DNA of 64,000 nucleotides, from the NCBI RefSeq assembly GCF_000400465.1, contig NW_008806287.1, positions 248,001-312,000 on the forward strand. Direction: 5' to 3'. The notes beneath the pieces are model-generated. The model saw nothing but the letters and a program-made list of their open reading frames with translations. It did not search any database and was not told the origin of the DNA. How positions within the stretch are numbered: position 1 is the stretch's first letter; every line of letters starts with the position of its first letter. The translations under genes and the position numbers were made by a program. Below, in pieces: positions 1-10,367 of this stretch. Source of the stretch: Wallemia ichthyophaga EXF-994. Lineage: Eukaryota > Basidiomycota > Wallemiomycetes > Wallemiales > Wallemiaceae.

Positions 1-774
1 GCACACCCGCCAGTTCAATACACAGCGATATACAGTCTCATAAGCTCAGATTGTCGCAGGCACATAGCCCACTCACAGCCAGCTCCAGCTCCAGCTCCAG
101 CATCAGCATGCCTGGTACGCCGATGATGGATATGGAGATGGATTTCGGAGTCAGAGTCGCAGGTGCTGTCGACAACGCCTACTCACCTGCTGTGCCGAGG
201 AGCTTCAGTGGGTGCATTACTCCGCACATGCTCCATCCAGCGGCTATGGCTAGGCAGCAGAGTCAGAGTCAGAGTCAGCATCAGCAGCTCCACCACCAGC
301 AACCCTCTCATCCACACAAATCTGTACCCGTTAGCATGTCTAGCCCATTATCTGGGTTCTACGCTCAGCCTCCGCTTGCACCGCAGCCAAACGCGGGTCG
401 CAGAGGTCCATTCGCTTCCCTCCAGCCGCAGCCCGCGCGCTCGACCACATCGACTGCTGCTAGTGTAAAAGGCTTGTCTAACCAGAGCAATATGAGCAAC
501 ACCAACACACATATACCCTTCACAGCCGCAGTTCATCCCCCAGCAAATCCACAGGAGGAGAAGGACAGAGACAAGCCATACAAGTGTCCAATTCCGGTGG
601 GTTAATGATATTAATTTTGTTGCGTAGAGCTCTTCTCATTCTTTGCAGGGCTGTAATAAGGCATACAAACAACAAAACGGTTTGAAATATCACAGATCTA
701 AGGGTCAGTGCTCATTCCAGCAGCAGAAGCATAATCAGGCGCAAAGTCGCGAACATCAGCTTATTTTTTCGTGA
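1..774 (+). CDS. SFP1-like C2H2 zinc-finger protein, 5' partial
   Basis: The reading frame (codons in phase with base 3) is open to the left edge, so the 5' end lies outside the window. Exons: ..596 and 649..774, with a 52-nt intron that opens with GTGGGT and closes with TTTGCAG. Splicing joins IP to GC and creates one C2H2 finger beginning KPYKCPIPGCNKAY, with ligands C, C, H and a terminal C in GQC. This KPYKCP.PGC.K.YK..NGLKYH pattern is typical of fungal SFP1-type factors, which control ribosomal-protein and cell-size genes. The upstream part is low complexity (Ser, Gln and His runs), as usual for such regulators. The stop TGA is at 772-774. Function is inferred from the single finger, so a related one-finger regulator is possible. 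Confidence 0.7.
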
Positions 775-890
775 AATGGTCCTGAAGTGAAACACCAAAA
801 AAACACACGACACACGATACATAACAAACAAAGAACACAAGACAAAAGTAAACCCGCGTAGTTTTGTATAAAGTATATATAAACGAGAAA

Positions 891-2198
891 TCATGATATA
901 TCCCACAAAAACTCGTGCAACTTGACTCCGAAACTTTTGGCCAGATTCGACGCGACGTGGTATCCGATAGCGCACTTGAATGTCATTCCATCGAGTCTGT
1001 CAGACGGACATGTACGCTGAACCATTTTTATACGCGAAAGATGAGCGATATTCTGTAAAACATCTACCTGACCAAGCTCGTTATCGGTGAAGACTCTTGA
1101 ATCGTTTTTGAGGTTATTGAGTGAGTAAGTAGTGAGAGTAGATTCACTAACGAAATGCAACAATGAACCATATATATGCAACCATCTATCGAATGAAAAG
1201 TTCTTAGGACCTAGGAGATTTTGAGCAGGTTTTTTGTTCTGCTTAGATAATCCAATGTCACGTCGTCTAGGCCTGTACCTTTTTGCCCGCTTATCGCTAC
1301 TGATAGACAGCATCTGTATATCCTTCTTAGGTGGGTTATATGAGGCGAGATAAGATGCAATGAGAAGGAGTTGCGCACAGCGTGTGAGATCGGTAGGTAG
1401 TGAGGCTTGCAAGAGATCCATATGATCAGGAAGACTGCTGTTGATCGACTGTATCACACCTTTACTAATTTTGCTGAAAGTGAGTGTAAGATGGTCATTG
1501 TCTCTCATTGACGGTCTCGCACTGAGCTCTTTCCAAGGGTGTATAAAAGTAGGCCATGATTTATGCGTTATTTTGAGCAGTTCCTTGGGCTGAGTGTTGA
1601 GTGCAAGCGTTGAGCTCATGATGAAATTGCATAAAGCGAGATAAGAGTTGTGAAGATTTTCACCAATATGCACCGGACGGTTGAGAATGAGATAGTCTAA
1701 GATATCTTTGTGAGTAACTGAGGGTATATTTACGACGATAGGATCAGGAGAGAGACCATTGGTAGGACGAAGGGTTGTGTAAGGCTGGTTTGAAGTGAGG
1801 ATCAGAGTGAGTGGGGAGTTAATGATTTCAGGAAGACGTTGGAGTGCTATGAGAAGGTTGCCGTAGGATTTGAGTCTGTGAGCGTCAGAAATGACGATGA
1901 AGCGTTTGCTCGAGTCACCACCATTCAAGGTGGATAGACCATCGATCAGCCTCTCAATTGGATTGGTAGAATCTCCGTCAACGCCGAATGCCGACAAGAC
2001 GCGCTCAACGACTAAACGCGCGTTATAAGCCTCATTTGAATCAACGAAAGGTGTATTCCTCGGAAGCGCCTGTTTGAGAAAATCAAGGGTGAAATCCATG
2101 GATTGTATATCTTGAATGAACATTGATTGCGGTGAGGGTATGTCAGGGGATATAAATGTGCTCAATTTCCTTTGGATTGCGTTTTTATGAATTTCCAT
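891..2198 (-). CDS. ORC5: Origin recognition complex subunit 5
   Basis: A single-exon gene of 435 aa. I start it at 2198 (MEIHK) because the open frame upstream to 2378 does not look conserved. The C-terminal half carries the ORC5 hallmarks: LLIASYLASYNPPKKD, a basic linker, then LLGPKNFSFDRWLHIY. The N-terminal half aligns with the AAA+ core of ORC5: a Walker B-like strand FIVISDAHRL near residue 100 and a sensor-1-like strand LTLILTSNQPY. The P-loop position (about residues 27-38) reads FIQDIQSMDFT and has no GKT, so ATP binding is probably lost. ORC5 acts in the six-subunit complex that marks replication origins and loads MCM. It is head to head with the BQT4-like gene (204 bp between start codons). 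Confidence 0.9.
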   Translation of the reverse strand: MEIHKNAIQRKLSTFISPDIPSPQSMFIQDIQSMDFTLDFLKQALPRNTPFVDSNEAYNARLVVERVLSAFGVDGDSTNPIERLIDGLSTLNGGDSSKRFIVISDAHRLKSYGNLLIALQRLPEIINSPLTLILTSNQPYTTLRPTNGLSPDPIVVNIPSVTHKDILDYLILNRPVHIGENLHNSYLALCNFIMSSTLALNTQPKELLKITHKSWPTFIHPWKELSARPSMRDNDHLTLTFSKISKGVIQSINSSLPDHMDLLQASLPTDLTRCAQLLLIASYLASYNPPKKDIQMLSISSDKRAKRYRPRRRDIGLSKQNKKPAQNLLGPKNFSFDRWLHIYGSLLHFVSESTLTTYSLNNLKNDSRVFTDNELGQVDVLQNIAHLSRIKMVQRTCPSDRLDGMTFKCAIGYHVASNLAKSFGVKLHEFLWDIS

Positions 2199-2402
2199 AT
2201 TGAGAGTGTATAAACAAGGAGAGAGTGTGTGCGGGATTTGATAGTTGCCATTGTAATACACGTATAACACTATACACACTTCCACATCAGCCCTGCTATT
2301 CTCCCAAATTCGTTCAATTTTGCACGCCCCTCTACTCAACCAAGTAAAAGCGCGTCTCTCGTCTTGAATCACCGTCACAAGGAGGACAGAAAAACATAAA
2401 AG
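2199..2402. promoter_or_regulatory. Shared ORC5 / BQT4-like promoter
   Basis: The 204 bp between two divergent start codons must hold both promoters. No distinct binding site is claimed. Confidence 0.5.
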
Positions 2403-3806
2403 ATGACAGCGCCTGTATTACCAAATCATTTCAATGATTTATTAGATATCTCCGAGGTGCCCACTCCAAAATGGCAACAAGTAGGCTTTTCTCCCTTCTC
2501 TGGCCTTTCTTTGGCCCCTTTTCTACGCGACTTGCTCACAAAACGCTATAGATTACGCGAGACGATAGACCAATCACAATAGCTAGATTGAAGTTGCCTC
2601 ATCCGGTTAGTTTAGCGCCATTTACGCCTTTCAAATCATCTTATTCCCCACTCAGCGCGAAAAGCACACGTTCGTACTCAGGAGATACGATTGCAATGGA
2701 ATATCTTTCGGATCGCTCTTCAAGGCCGCGTTCCCATACGCTACTGATGAGGAGGAGAAGAATGAGTTTGACTACGTGAAGAAAAACTACGATGTGATGT
2801 TGGTGCCTACTGAGGAGTACAGAGACACGAAGCTTGCTAAGCTCGCTGGATTTTGGTATGTGTTTGCTGTTGGTCTCGTTTACAGCCTCTTACTCTCCTC
2901 AGGATTCCAATTGAAGTTGCTCAGAAACTCGGTAAACGCTACGCTATGGAGGATTTCTTAGAAGCGCTTATTAAAGCAGACAAACCAGACTTGACAGATT
3001 TCAAGAAACGCTCTTCAAACAGACAAGCCTCAGAGGATGCTAAGAGCTCTCCAGCCAAAGCTCAGGCTTCTTTGGAATCACCAGCCAAGTCAGCTACAAA
3101 GATACCAACACCAACTAAGAATCCGGCTCCTAGGAGATCAGCTAGACATCAATCGAGATCACCATCACCATCACCCCTGACTCACAACCTCACCCCAGGC
3201 AAGAAGAAGGCAAAGAAGGCACCAAAGGAGGCAGTCATTGAAGAGAGTCTCGAAGAAACTGTTACCACAATCCAGCCTCCATCGCCAATGATGCATCAGT
3301 CTTCACCCGTGCATGAACAGCCATCCTCTATGCACGACCAACAACAGCCACAGCAGCAGCAATCATCACCAGTACACCACCCAGCACACCAACCAGTGCT
3401 TCACCAGTCATCACCACTCAAAGCTGCTCTCAACGATGACCAAGTACTTGCTGATATCGAAAGGGCAAAGGACTTGGTGGATGATATTAAGCAGTCCAAA
3501 CAGTTGGCTCAAGGCAGTCCAGTAAAGGTGTCTGGTGAGGAAGTGGAAGTTACTGTTCAACAACCAACCGTCTTTACAAGCACCTCCGATCAAGGTGAAG
3601 GTGAGGGTAAGAGAAAGCGCGAGTTGGAAGATGAGACTGGAAACGAGATCAAGGTTGTGTCGTTCGGACAGAACCCACCTGCAAACGCTGAGGAGATACA
3701 AGAAAGACCAATTGTACAGCGTAGAGGTGTTGCTGCTGCAGTTGGAGCTTTTGCACTTGGTTTCGGTTTTGCAGCCAGCAATATCCTTCCAAGGTTCTTG
3801 TTTTAA
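2403..3806 (+). CDS. BQT4-like inner nuclear membrane protein (APSES-like domain, tail anchor)
   Basis: Exons 2403..2480, 2552..2605, 2656..2855 and 2903..3806 give 411 aa. After splicing, residues about 28-125 form a compact APSES/KilA-N-like fold with the order ITIARLKLP, NGISFGSLFKAAFPYATDEEE, LAGFWIPIEVAQKLG and YAMEDFLEAL. This matches fission yeast Bqt4, which tethers telomeres to the nuclear envelope and binds the bouquet proteins. The middle is Pro/Gln/Ser-rich and includes PTPKNPAPRRSAR. The last 25 residues are hydrophobic (VAAAVGAFALGFGFAASNIL), a C-terminal tail anchor as in Bqt4. Intron sizes are 71, 50 and 47 nt. The domain order and tail anchor support the call; the telomere role here is inferred. 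Confidence 0.8.
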
Positions 3807-3978
3807 GCGAGCACTTTAGTAGTGCTAACAGGATACTTATTGCTTCTACCACCAATACTCATTATTAATAATGCTTCATCTTTCTTTTCCTCGATTTGTC
3901 ATTCAAAGCCTACAATATCTAATAATCTTTTTCATTCTTTGTATGTTTAGTAAGGTATAAAATGAATAAAATGAGAGT

Positions 3979-4710
3979 TCAGTTGTCAAATTTACGATTT
4001 GGGTTGCTGCCGAAGAGATCGTATCTGATTTCAGGCAGCATTCTGTCTTCAAGGAGAGTAAGACGGGCCTCGATTGTGTTATCGATAAAGATGCGATTTC
4101 CGAATGCGCTAGCCTTGAGACCGCCAGCAGCTGAGTCCTCGAGGGATGTCTGCACCTGTATATCAACATCGCGACCAGAAAGCTCCTTGTATTCACTCTT
4201 AGCCGAGTCAAGTGAATTTTCTGTCACCTGCTTATCCTTAGGTCTAATGTGTATAATAACCTGCTGCTCTATAAGCTTCAATAAAGACTGTACGATCAAT
4301 TTCTTGATGACTTCAGCGTAATCGTCGGATTCGGAGAGCTGGTTAACACGATGCTTAACGTCTTCGAAGAGTGTGTTAAGATGGTCTTCACGGCTGCTGA
4401 GTACTTTCAGTCTCGATTTGTTTGTTTCTGTGGATTGTGCGCTGCATTTGGTTGTGTTGTGAGTATAAGAGTGAATGCCTCATAGCCAAACTCACATCTT
4501 GCGGGCCACGGTAGCCTGCTTGTCCTTCTTATCGTAAACGCTATCGAGATGCTTCTGCTCCTGTGCGACAATCTTGGCCTTCTCATGCTCGTACTCCTCG
4601 TCAGCCTTAACACGCAGCTCTCTCGCCTTCTCCTCTGCCTCCTGCTTGATGAACTGTACCATTTTGTTAAGCTCGTGCTTCACTTCATCGTCGTCCATTG
4701 GTTTTGTCAT
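3979..4710 (-). CDS. VMA4: V-type proton ATPase subunit E
   Basis: Exons (minus strand) 4496..4710 and 3979..4441, 225 aa. The 54-nt intron uses GTGAGT and an ATGCAG acceptor. The nearer CACAG acceptor would shift the frame, while the chosen one gives KIAQSTETNKSRLKVLSSRE, a strong match to fungal subunit E. The N-terminus is the long charged helix of the peripheral stalk (MTKPMDDDEVKHELNKMVQ, then an EEKARELRVKADEEYE coiled coil). The C-terminal domain ends with NRIFIDNTIEARL and LPEIRYDLFG, also diagnostic. The protein links the V1 motor to the membrane sector and is needed for vacuolar acidification. It is head to head with RRG7, with 80 bp between start codons. Confidence 0.95.
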
Positions 4711-4790
4711 GGTGTTGGTGGTGTTGGTGGTGCAGGTCCAACGTCTATGCGCCTGCCAGCGGCTTGTACTAACACCACAAACAATATACA

Positions 4791-5315
4791 ATGCCCCCAC
4801 GCAGACTGCCTAGCTCTGTGAGCATAGGCACAGCGTATGAGATGGCCGTACGCCACACTCTCGCTCGCCAGCTCCAATTCGAGCTGAGTAGAGTCGGCGG
4901 TGCGCACGATCGCGGCGTTGACCTGATGGGCGTGACGCGCACTCCTCAGCGACTTAGTTTGGTAGTGCAGTGCAAATGCGAGTCCAAGAAGCTGTCGCCG
5001 CGTCATGTAAGGGAATTGCAGGGCACGCTGGTTCAACATCTCGATAGCAGCGGTATGACAATCGCCTTGCTGGCTAGCTCACAGGGATTCACTTCTAGCA
5101 CCGTTGCAGAAGCTATCGCTTCGCGTCTGCCGCTCTCCCTAGTGCATATCTCAACTAATGGGACTCTCCATAATTGCCTTTTCAACAACGCAGCTTCACT
5201 CCTCCTCGGTAAAGCTGGTTTGCAGCTCGTCAAGAGCTTCAGCACCGCCCGTAGCCCCAATAGCGATGGCATGGACTTGGTTATATCTCTCGAGCAAACA
5301 AAACCATCGACATGA
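4791..5315 (+). CDS. RRG7: RRG7-like mitochondrial protein (PD-(D/E)XK nuclease fold)
   Basis: A single-exon gene of 174 aa starting MPPRRLPSS. The pattern GTAYEMAVRHTL, RVGGAHDRGVDLMG, VVQCKCESKKL, RHVRELQGTL is the signature of the RRG7/DUF2034 family, which is required for respiratory growth in yeast and is predicted to have a restriction-endonuclease-like fold. The acidic and lysine residues of the active-site motif (D in DRGVDL, CK in QCKCE) are present, so the nuclease core looks intact. The family is mitochondrial. The short basic N-terminus may act as a targeting signal. It lies between VMA4 (divergent) and EGT1 (convergent, 110 bp between stops). Confidence 0.8.
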   Translation: MPPRRLPSSVSIGTAYEMAVRHTLARQLQFELSRVGGAHDRGVDLMGVTRTPQRLSLVVQCKCESKKLSPRHVRELQGTLVQHLDSSGMTIALLASSQGFTSSTVAEAIASRLPLSLVHISTNGTLHNCLFNNAASLLLGKAGLQLVKSFSTARSPNSDGMDLVISLEQTKPST

Positions 5316-5425
5316 AATTCGAATTGGCTACGTATTGGTATTATGTTTAGACTTAGAATTTAAAGTAATATGGAATTTACGCGAAATAGTACTACAAGAT
5401 CCTTTTTCCTTTTGTATCAATATTC

Positions 5426-8174
5426 TCATACACTGTACGCAACTCTGGCACCTGCAAAGACATAAGGATATCTGCAAAACGGGTCAGATTTTAGCAGCTG
5501 AAACCAAGTTCTTACGTACGGCTTCTGGTACCAATTCCTGAACGACGCTCTCTCAGCAATCCTACCCGCGGATGCATAACTTGCTCCTGAGACTGTATAA
5601 TGAGCACCGTCGAAGAAATCGTTCGAGTAGCCTGGATACAATTTGCTTGGCTCGTATCCTTCCAATTTATCGAACGGATTGCTCGACCACTCCCACACGC
5701 CCCCATTATGTCCTTTGCCGACGCGGCTTGGTGGAGCAGGAGGAACGGGGTGCCAATTACCGAAGCTGACATTAGCTGCAGGATGGTCGTTGGCCGTGAC
5801 GCTGCTCAGCACCTTCAACTCGGGCTCGTTCGGGATCCTACCGCCTTTATCGTGCGCATATCTCTCCAGCCACTCCAGACTATCCTGGACAGGCCAGTGC
5901 TGTGCAACATCGAACTCAACAAGACCGTACAGCGTGCGTACCTTTGTTGACCCATCACGCACTGCCCACGATGCAGGCATGTGTGTGCTGTGCGTACGCT
6001 CAAGCCACTCCCTAAACTCGCCATTGCGGATCGGGAGAGCATCGACGCGGAAGGCTCCGACGTGGGAGAGTGTGGCTGCATGTTCACAATCCCACCCATA
6101 CTCGTGCGTCTCTGGCTGGTCGTTGGCGAGATTCTGATCCTTATCGCCTGACTCGGCGTCGTCGTGTCCGAGCGTAACAGTCTGTGCTGGGAAATGCAAG
6201 ATATTATTGCTCAGTGCTTCCTCCCCCTTCTTGCCATTCCACATGGTCGCCAATGCTTGCCAATCTGGCACGCTGAATCCGGAAGGTGGGTTGATGTCCT
6301 CGCATTTCTGTATAAGCATGTAAAGAAGTGTCTCGCCGTGCATTATCATATGCTCGTATGTCATGTGCAGCACACGCGATAGACGTCGATCTAGGTGCAC
6401 CTTACCCAGATCGAGATCGGCGTATATGTTCAGCAGACGCTGTCTGGTCCTGACGTCGAACTCTAGCACTTGCGCGAGAGTTGGCCAGTCTTCCTCCTTC
6501 TCAGGCACGAGCGAGTGGTCGTGACAGACATTCGGGTCGTCCATCGATGGATCGATCCCGCGCTCGAAAATATCCTTGAAGCGCGCATTTGTGAGCGGTG
6601 TGTCGAAGTGGTTTGAGATGTATATATCCAAGAATGCTGGAATGTGGCCAAAATAGAATAGCACTATGTGACGTAAATCTATGGGCTTCCGGTGCAACAT
6701 CTCATCAGGTACCATACCCATTATGCAATCCCAGCATTTCCACATCTCAATCCAGTCAGAGACGAGTGGGACACCCTGCAACGATTGGCGAGTAGTGTTG
6801 GCCCACGATGGCAGATTAGGCGGAAGGAGGTTGAATGATGGACGCTCTACCAACCACAATCCATACATGTCATTGCTGTCGCTCCATTTATACGTCGCGC
6901 GCAGCCCCGCTGCCCTAAAAAGTGAGATGGCTTCTTCATCGGAGTACTTGTATGACCATTCGACATTGAGTAGTTCATCTTTTTGGATTTGAACCTGTTT
7001 AACGGTATCTGTAAGCTCATTAAATGCGTTTATCGTAGGAATCGTAATCGTCAGTGCCTCCTTGGCTTTGTAGTAAGCCTCGTGACGTCCATTGTCCTCG
7101 TCGTACACTGAGACATACTCAAATTTGCCCTCGAGTAATTGATCGTTGTTGTCGTTGTATGGTGCGAGGATACGGCTAGCGTGCGAAAGTCCGTTGAGGA
7201 TGAAGCGCTTTGTTACGCCAAATTCATCATCGTATGCGCGCTTCACCATGTTCTTCTCATTTCTCTTGTCGAGCCCGACGAGCAGAGTATCGAAACCAGG
7301 CCTCAGGCTTTCCCTGACAGTCTGAAGGAAGGATACTGCACTGTTCCTGTCAAAATTTCCGATAGACGAACCGAGGTGCCAGAAGGAGAGGGGGTTTCTG
7401 TCGTCACCCAGCACACTCAAGCTCGACTCTGACTTCCCAGCAAGACCAGGAGAAGATGGCGGGGTTAAGACGGAGGATTTACGCGGTGGTGGCGCGTCGC
7501 CGAAATCACTAGCGCTGGATTTGCGATCAGATGGGGTGATTGGGGCAGAGGAGTCAGGGCTACTATCACCTGATGAATCAGACTCCTTCTTGATCTTGGA
7601 GGACAGCCAGTCGAATCCCATGTCGTAGGTGCCGCAAAGACCAGCCATTGTGACGTCTTTGTCTAGCTGCTGATGGTGCATATCGGCCAGCGTACGCTCG
7701 AGCTCGTGCCTGTCGAGATCAAGAGCAAAGTAATTGATGTCGCTGCGTTTATTGGATCTGCTAAGCTGATTCATTGCGTCGAGAAGGTGTGACGTCTTCC
7801 TGAGTGAACCAGCGCCCAATTCAACCACAGTACCAGCGTTGTATGAGTTGAATAGCTTCTGGGCTATTTGGTGCTTATTGTCTCTCAGAATCTCCAACTC
7901 TTTCCAGAACGGATAGTAAAAGGTTCCTGAGAGTGTGAGTGGCGTGGGACTGCAAACAAGAAACTCGAAACTCACCTTGGGTAATCTCGTCATATAGCTG
8001 GAGACCCTTGTTATCATACAGAAGCAGCGTGGGGATTGACTTCGTGTAAGGCAGCGAAGTGGACTGGATGCTGTCTGGGTTATGTTCCAAATCGTCCAAC
8101 GAGCTAGAAAGCGATTTTAGTGAGAAATTCGGATCGATTTCCAATTCTGTAGATAGATTGTATATTTCAGCCAT
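5426..8174 (-). CDS. EGT1: Ergothioneine biosynthesis protein 1 (methyltransferase / sulfoxide synthase fusion)
   Basis: Exons 7976..8174, 5520..7926 and 5426..5471 give 883 aa, the usual fungal Egt1 length. The N-terminal third is the EgtD-like histidine trimethylase, with the SAM loop VVELGAGSLRK near residue 100. The middle is the DinB-type region with the iron motif H-x3-H-x-E (HMIMHGE, about residue 590). The C-terminus is the FGE-sulfatase/EgtB domain ending NWYQKPYPYVFAGARV. The enzyme makes hercynine and then hercynylcysteine sulfoxide from histidine and cysteine, using Fe(II) and O2. The last intron (5472..5519) is 48 nt with no stop, so an unspliced reading would insert 16 residues into the conserved tail. 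The region around residue 150 is a Ser/Pro-rich insertion. Confidence 0.93.
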
Positions 8175-8494
8175 CGCCGTTCAATTGAGACTCATGCGGC
8201 AGCCAAACGGCACCTTAATTAACCAATTACGTCAATAATACCCGACCCACAAATACTTTGGACAGTATAGTCGTGATTCGGGTAGCTCAAATTGTGTGTA
8301 TGTACTTGCCTAATTGTACCACAGTGATTTGCGCCATCGTTCCTGGAGATCATTTGATTTCCTGATAAAGATGGGTTGGAGACGCGTCGTTAACGAGGGT
8401 CTGCATTCAGTAGTACATTTCATCTTTGCGTATCTCTCATTTTCGCTATCTCTTCCTCCTTCCGCTCAACGTTCATCATATCAAAGGCTCAGAA
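8175..8494. promoter_or_regulatory. EGT1 / PAC1-like intergenic promoter region
   Basis: 320 bp between divergent start codons. It contains pyrimidine-rich stretches near 8430-8470 just before the plus-strand start. I see no gene or recognisable operator. Confidence 0.4.
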
Positions 8495-9435
8495 ATGGAA
8501 AGAGATCCACTGGGACAGAACAGACCTTTTAGACATCAAATAGATTCGTGCGTCTTTGTTTCGCGTTTCTGCGCTCTCTAATGTCACAATAGCGACGAGG
8601 AAGATGAAGATATGCAGGGCTTTTATCCAGGCCAGCAATCGCAGCAGACGCAAATAATAGACACACCTTTGCAATTCAAGTCGGCTGTAGACGCCCGATC
8701 CCTCCACAAACCGCTGCTCGTTGCTTTGGGTGAAATCGGACGTCATCTCGTAACAAGACTCGAGCAAGTGAGCGTGGTGAATGAAATTTCAGCAGACGGT
8801 CAAGTGGTGCGTCGCATTGAAGCTATTTTGCATCAACTAATGTATACTTTAAGATAGCACTGCTGCTCGCACACAAGGACAATGCCAGCATACTCTACAT
8901 CCCCTCGCAGCCCGTCTTGGAGCTCACACACAAGCTGAGCGTACTAATCCTCGACTTGCTCAAACCAAGCTCGGTTGTCTCGGTGGACACATACCCCAAT
9001 ACGACGATATACCTCCAAGACTCCGATAGCGAGAACCCTCCTTTGTTACAACTGGCAAATGTGGCTGAGGATGGCGTTAGCGGTGTAGATTCCCTCCCAC
9101 CGCCCAACATTATCGAGGGTATTTCAGCTGCACTTCTGTCTAGTGGTCTCATTAGCCAGTCGATTACACCCGTAGTTGCACTTCTCGTTCCTACTCTGGC
9201 ACCTCACACGCCGATAGTCAGCCAACGTCTAGCTAATAACGTTGTCGTTGCTCAAAGACTGAAGAGCGACGACTTGGATGATTTCATTGAGGGGCAAACC
9301 ATGTTCAGCATCTTGGCAGACAGCGTGAAGCTCAAGACTGGCATAGTTTTCAACGCGAAGCAAGTACAAAACAGGATAGACTTCATTGGTCCGTTTAGAA
9401 GGAAGAGACACACTGAGAACCTGATGTACATGTAG
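8495..9435 (+). CDS. Proteasome assembly chaperone 1-like protein
   Basis: Exons 8495..8547, 8593..8806 and 8854..9435 give 282 aa. The second intron (47 nt) has the branch site ACTAAT just before TTTAAG. Exon 3 joins in frame to IALLLAHKDNASILYIP. The protein begins with an acidic patch (DEEDEDM). Its middle contains LPPPNIIEGISAALLS followed by hydrophobic strands (PVVALLVPTLAP), resembling the PNIV..LPAAVLSY region of PAC1/PSMG1, the chaperone that pairs proteasome alpha subunits. No catalytic motif is visible. The match is weak overall, so the identity is tentative. It ends 14 bp from the stop of the convergent Nudix gene. Confidence 0.5.
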
Positions 9436-9449
9436 AGTAGGCGTTGAGC

Positions 9450-10331
9450 TTACTTTGGTGTAAATATGTTGGATAGAGGGAGCTGGCGATGCATATTCTG
9501 TGTTAATTCTATATACTCGTCTATATCAGGACTGATGAAGCCGTGTCTGACAAAGAAATCGATCAGGACCAATGCGCAATTTGGTTTGAACTGTCTATCG
9601 TGGATGTTTGCAATAGCCTGATCCACACTGATACAACTAAATGACTGCACCTCGCCATCATTGGGTGTAGGAGTTACGTGGTGATCCACCTTCAAATCGA
9701 AAACGAATTGAATTTCAGGTTGTGCGAAGAGGCCTTGTTTCATATAGAAGTAAGTGACGACGCCGGTGCTCTTAAGGCTGCTATGTATGATCTCACTGGG
9801 AAGATTAGCCTCCTCTTGGCACTCTTTGATGACAGTATGCAGGACGCTATCACCGAAGGCTATTCCACCGGCTACAGTGTTATCGAGCATGGCAGGGTAA
9901 GTCTGCTTGGTGGGTGATCGACGCGGTATCCATAATTTGTAGTCGGGAGTGAATGCAGTGAGATGTATCCCGTAAGTGGGTATACCAAGAATACCAGCGG
10001 CTGCCCTCTCTAATGTGAAGAGGAGGGAGTTGTCTGCGCTGTACACCCCATAATCCTCATTGCGCCAGCCATTCAACTCATGTTTGACTGGTAAGGGAGT
10101 ATCTGTGGCTTCTTTGAGTGTTCTAAAGTGGAGATTTATAATTTCTGAGTCGCGTTGAACCGAGGAGTGGGTGTATATCACAGAATCGTGTTTGATAGTG
10201 AATGGAGGGATATTAACGAACCCAATCAATTGTTTGTTAATGTAGCCGATAGTATGTGTATTGTGCTTCAAAGGTATAAATCCTTTTGGATTGAAATTAT
10301 TCAACTCGCGGATTAATTCTATCATCTTCAT
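9450..10331 (-). CDS. Nudix hydrolase of the thiamine-pyrophosphokinase-associated (DUF4743) type
   Basis: A single-exon gene of 293 aa. The N-terminal half matches the DUF4743-like domain (PFTIKHDSVIYTH, GWRNEDYGVY, LERAAAGILGIPTYGIHLTAF). The C-terminal half is a Nudix fold with the box GGIAFGDSVLHTVIKECQEEANL. In that box the catalytic E-E pair is kept, while the usual first Glu is Ser and the Arg is Lys, as in the yeast YJR142W-like subfamily. Members remove phosphate from oxidised thiamine diphosphate derivatives, so a damage-clearing role is likely. The gene is head to head with URB2 (36 bp between start codons) and tail to tail with the PAC1-like gene (14 bp). Confidence 0.85.
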   Translation of the reverse strand: MKMIELIRELNNFNPKGFIPLKHNTHTIGYINKQLIGFVNIPPFTIKHDSVIYTHSSVQRDSEIINLHFRTLKEATDTPLPVKHELNGWRNEDYGVYSADNSLLFTLERAAAGILGIPTYGIHLTAFTPDYKLWIPRRSPTKQTYPAMLDNTVAGGIAFGDSVLHTVIKECQEEANLPSEIIHSSLKSTGVVTYFYMKQGLFAQPEIQFVFDLKVDHHVTPTPNDGEVQSFSCISVDQAIANIHDRQFKPNCALVLIDFFVRHGFISPDIDEYIELTQNMHRQLPLSNIFTPK

Positions 10332-10367
10332 CGTCGACGTCCATCAGATTGACTTGGATTACTAGAG
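10332..10367. promoter_or_regulatory. 36-bp gap between divergent Nudix and URB2 start codons
   Basis: Too short to hold two separate promoters outside coding DNA. Control elements or 5' ends must overlap the neighbouring gene. Confidence 0.5.

Noticed and set aside
2199-2378. N-terminal extension of ORC5 by 60 codons
   Set aside because: The added residues show no conserved pattern and would use up the shared promoter; the Met at 2198 fits the family length.
5643-6137. 164-codon open frame antisense to EGT1
   Set aside because: It overlaps the conserved EGT1 coding exon completely and has no recognisable motif; it reflects codon bias of the sense gene.
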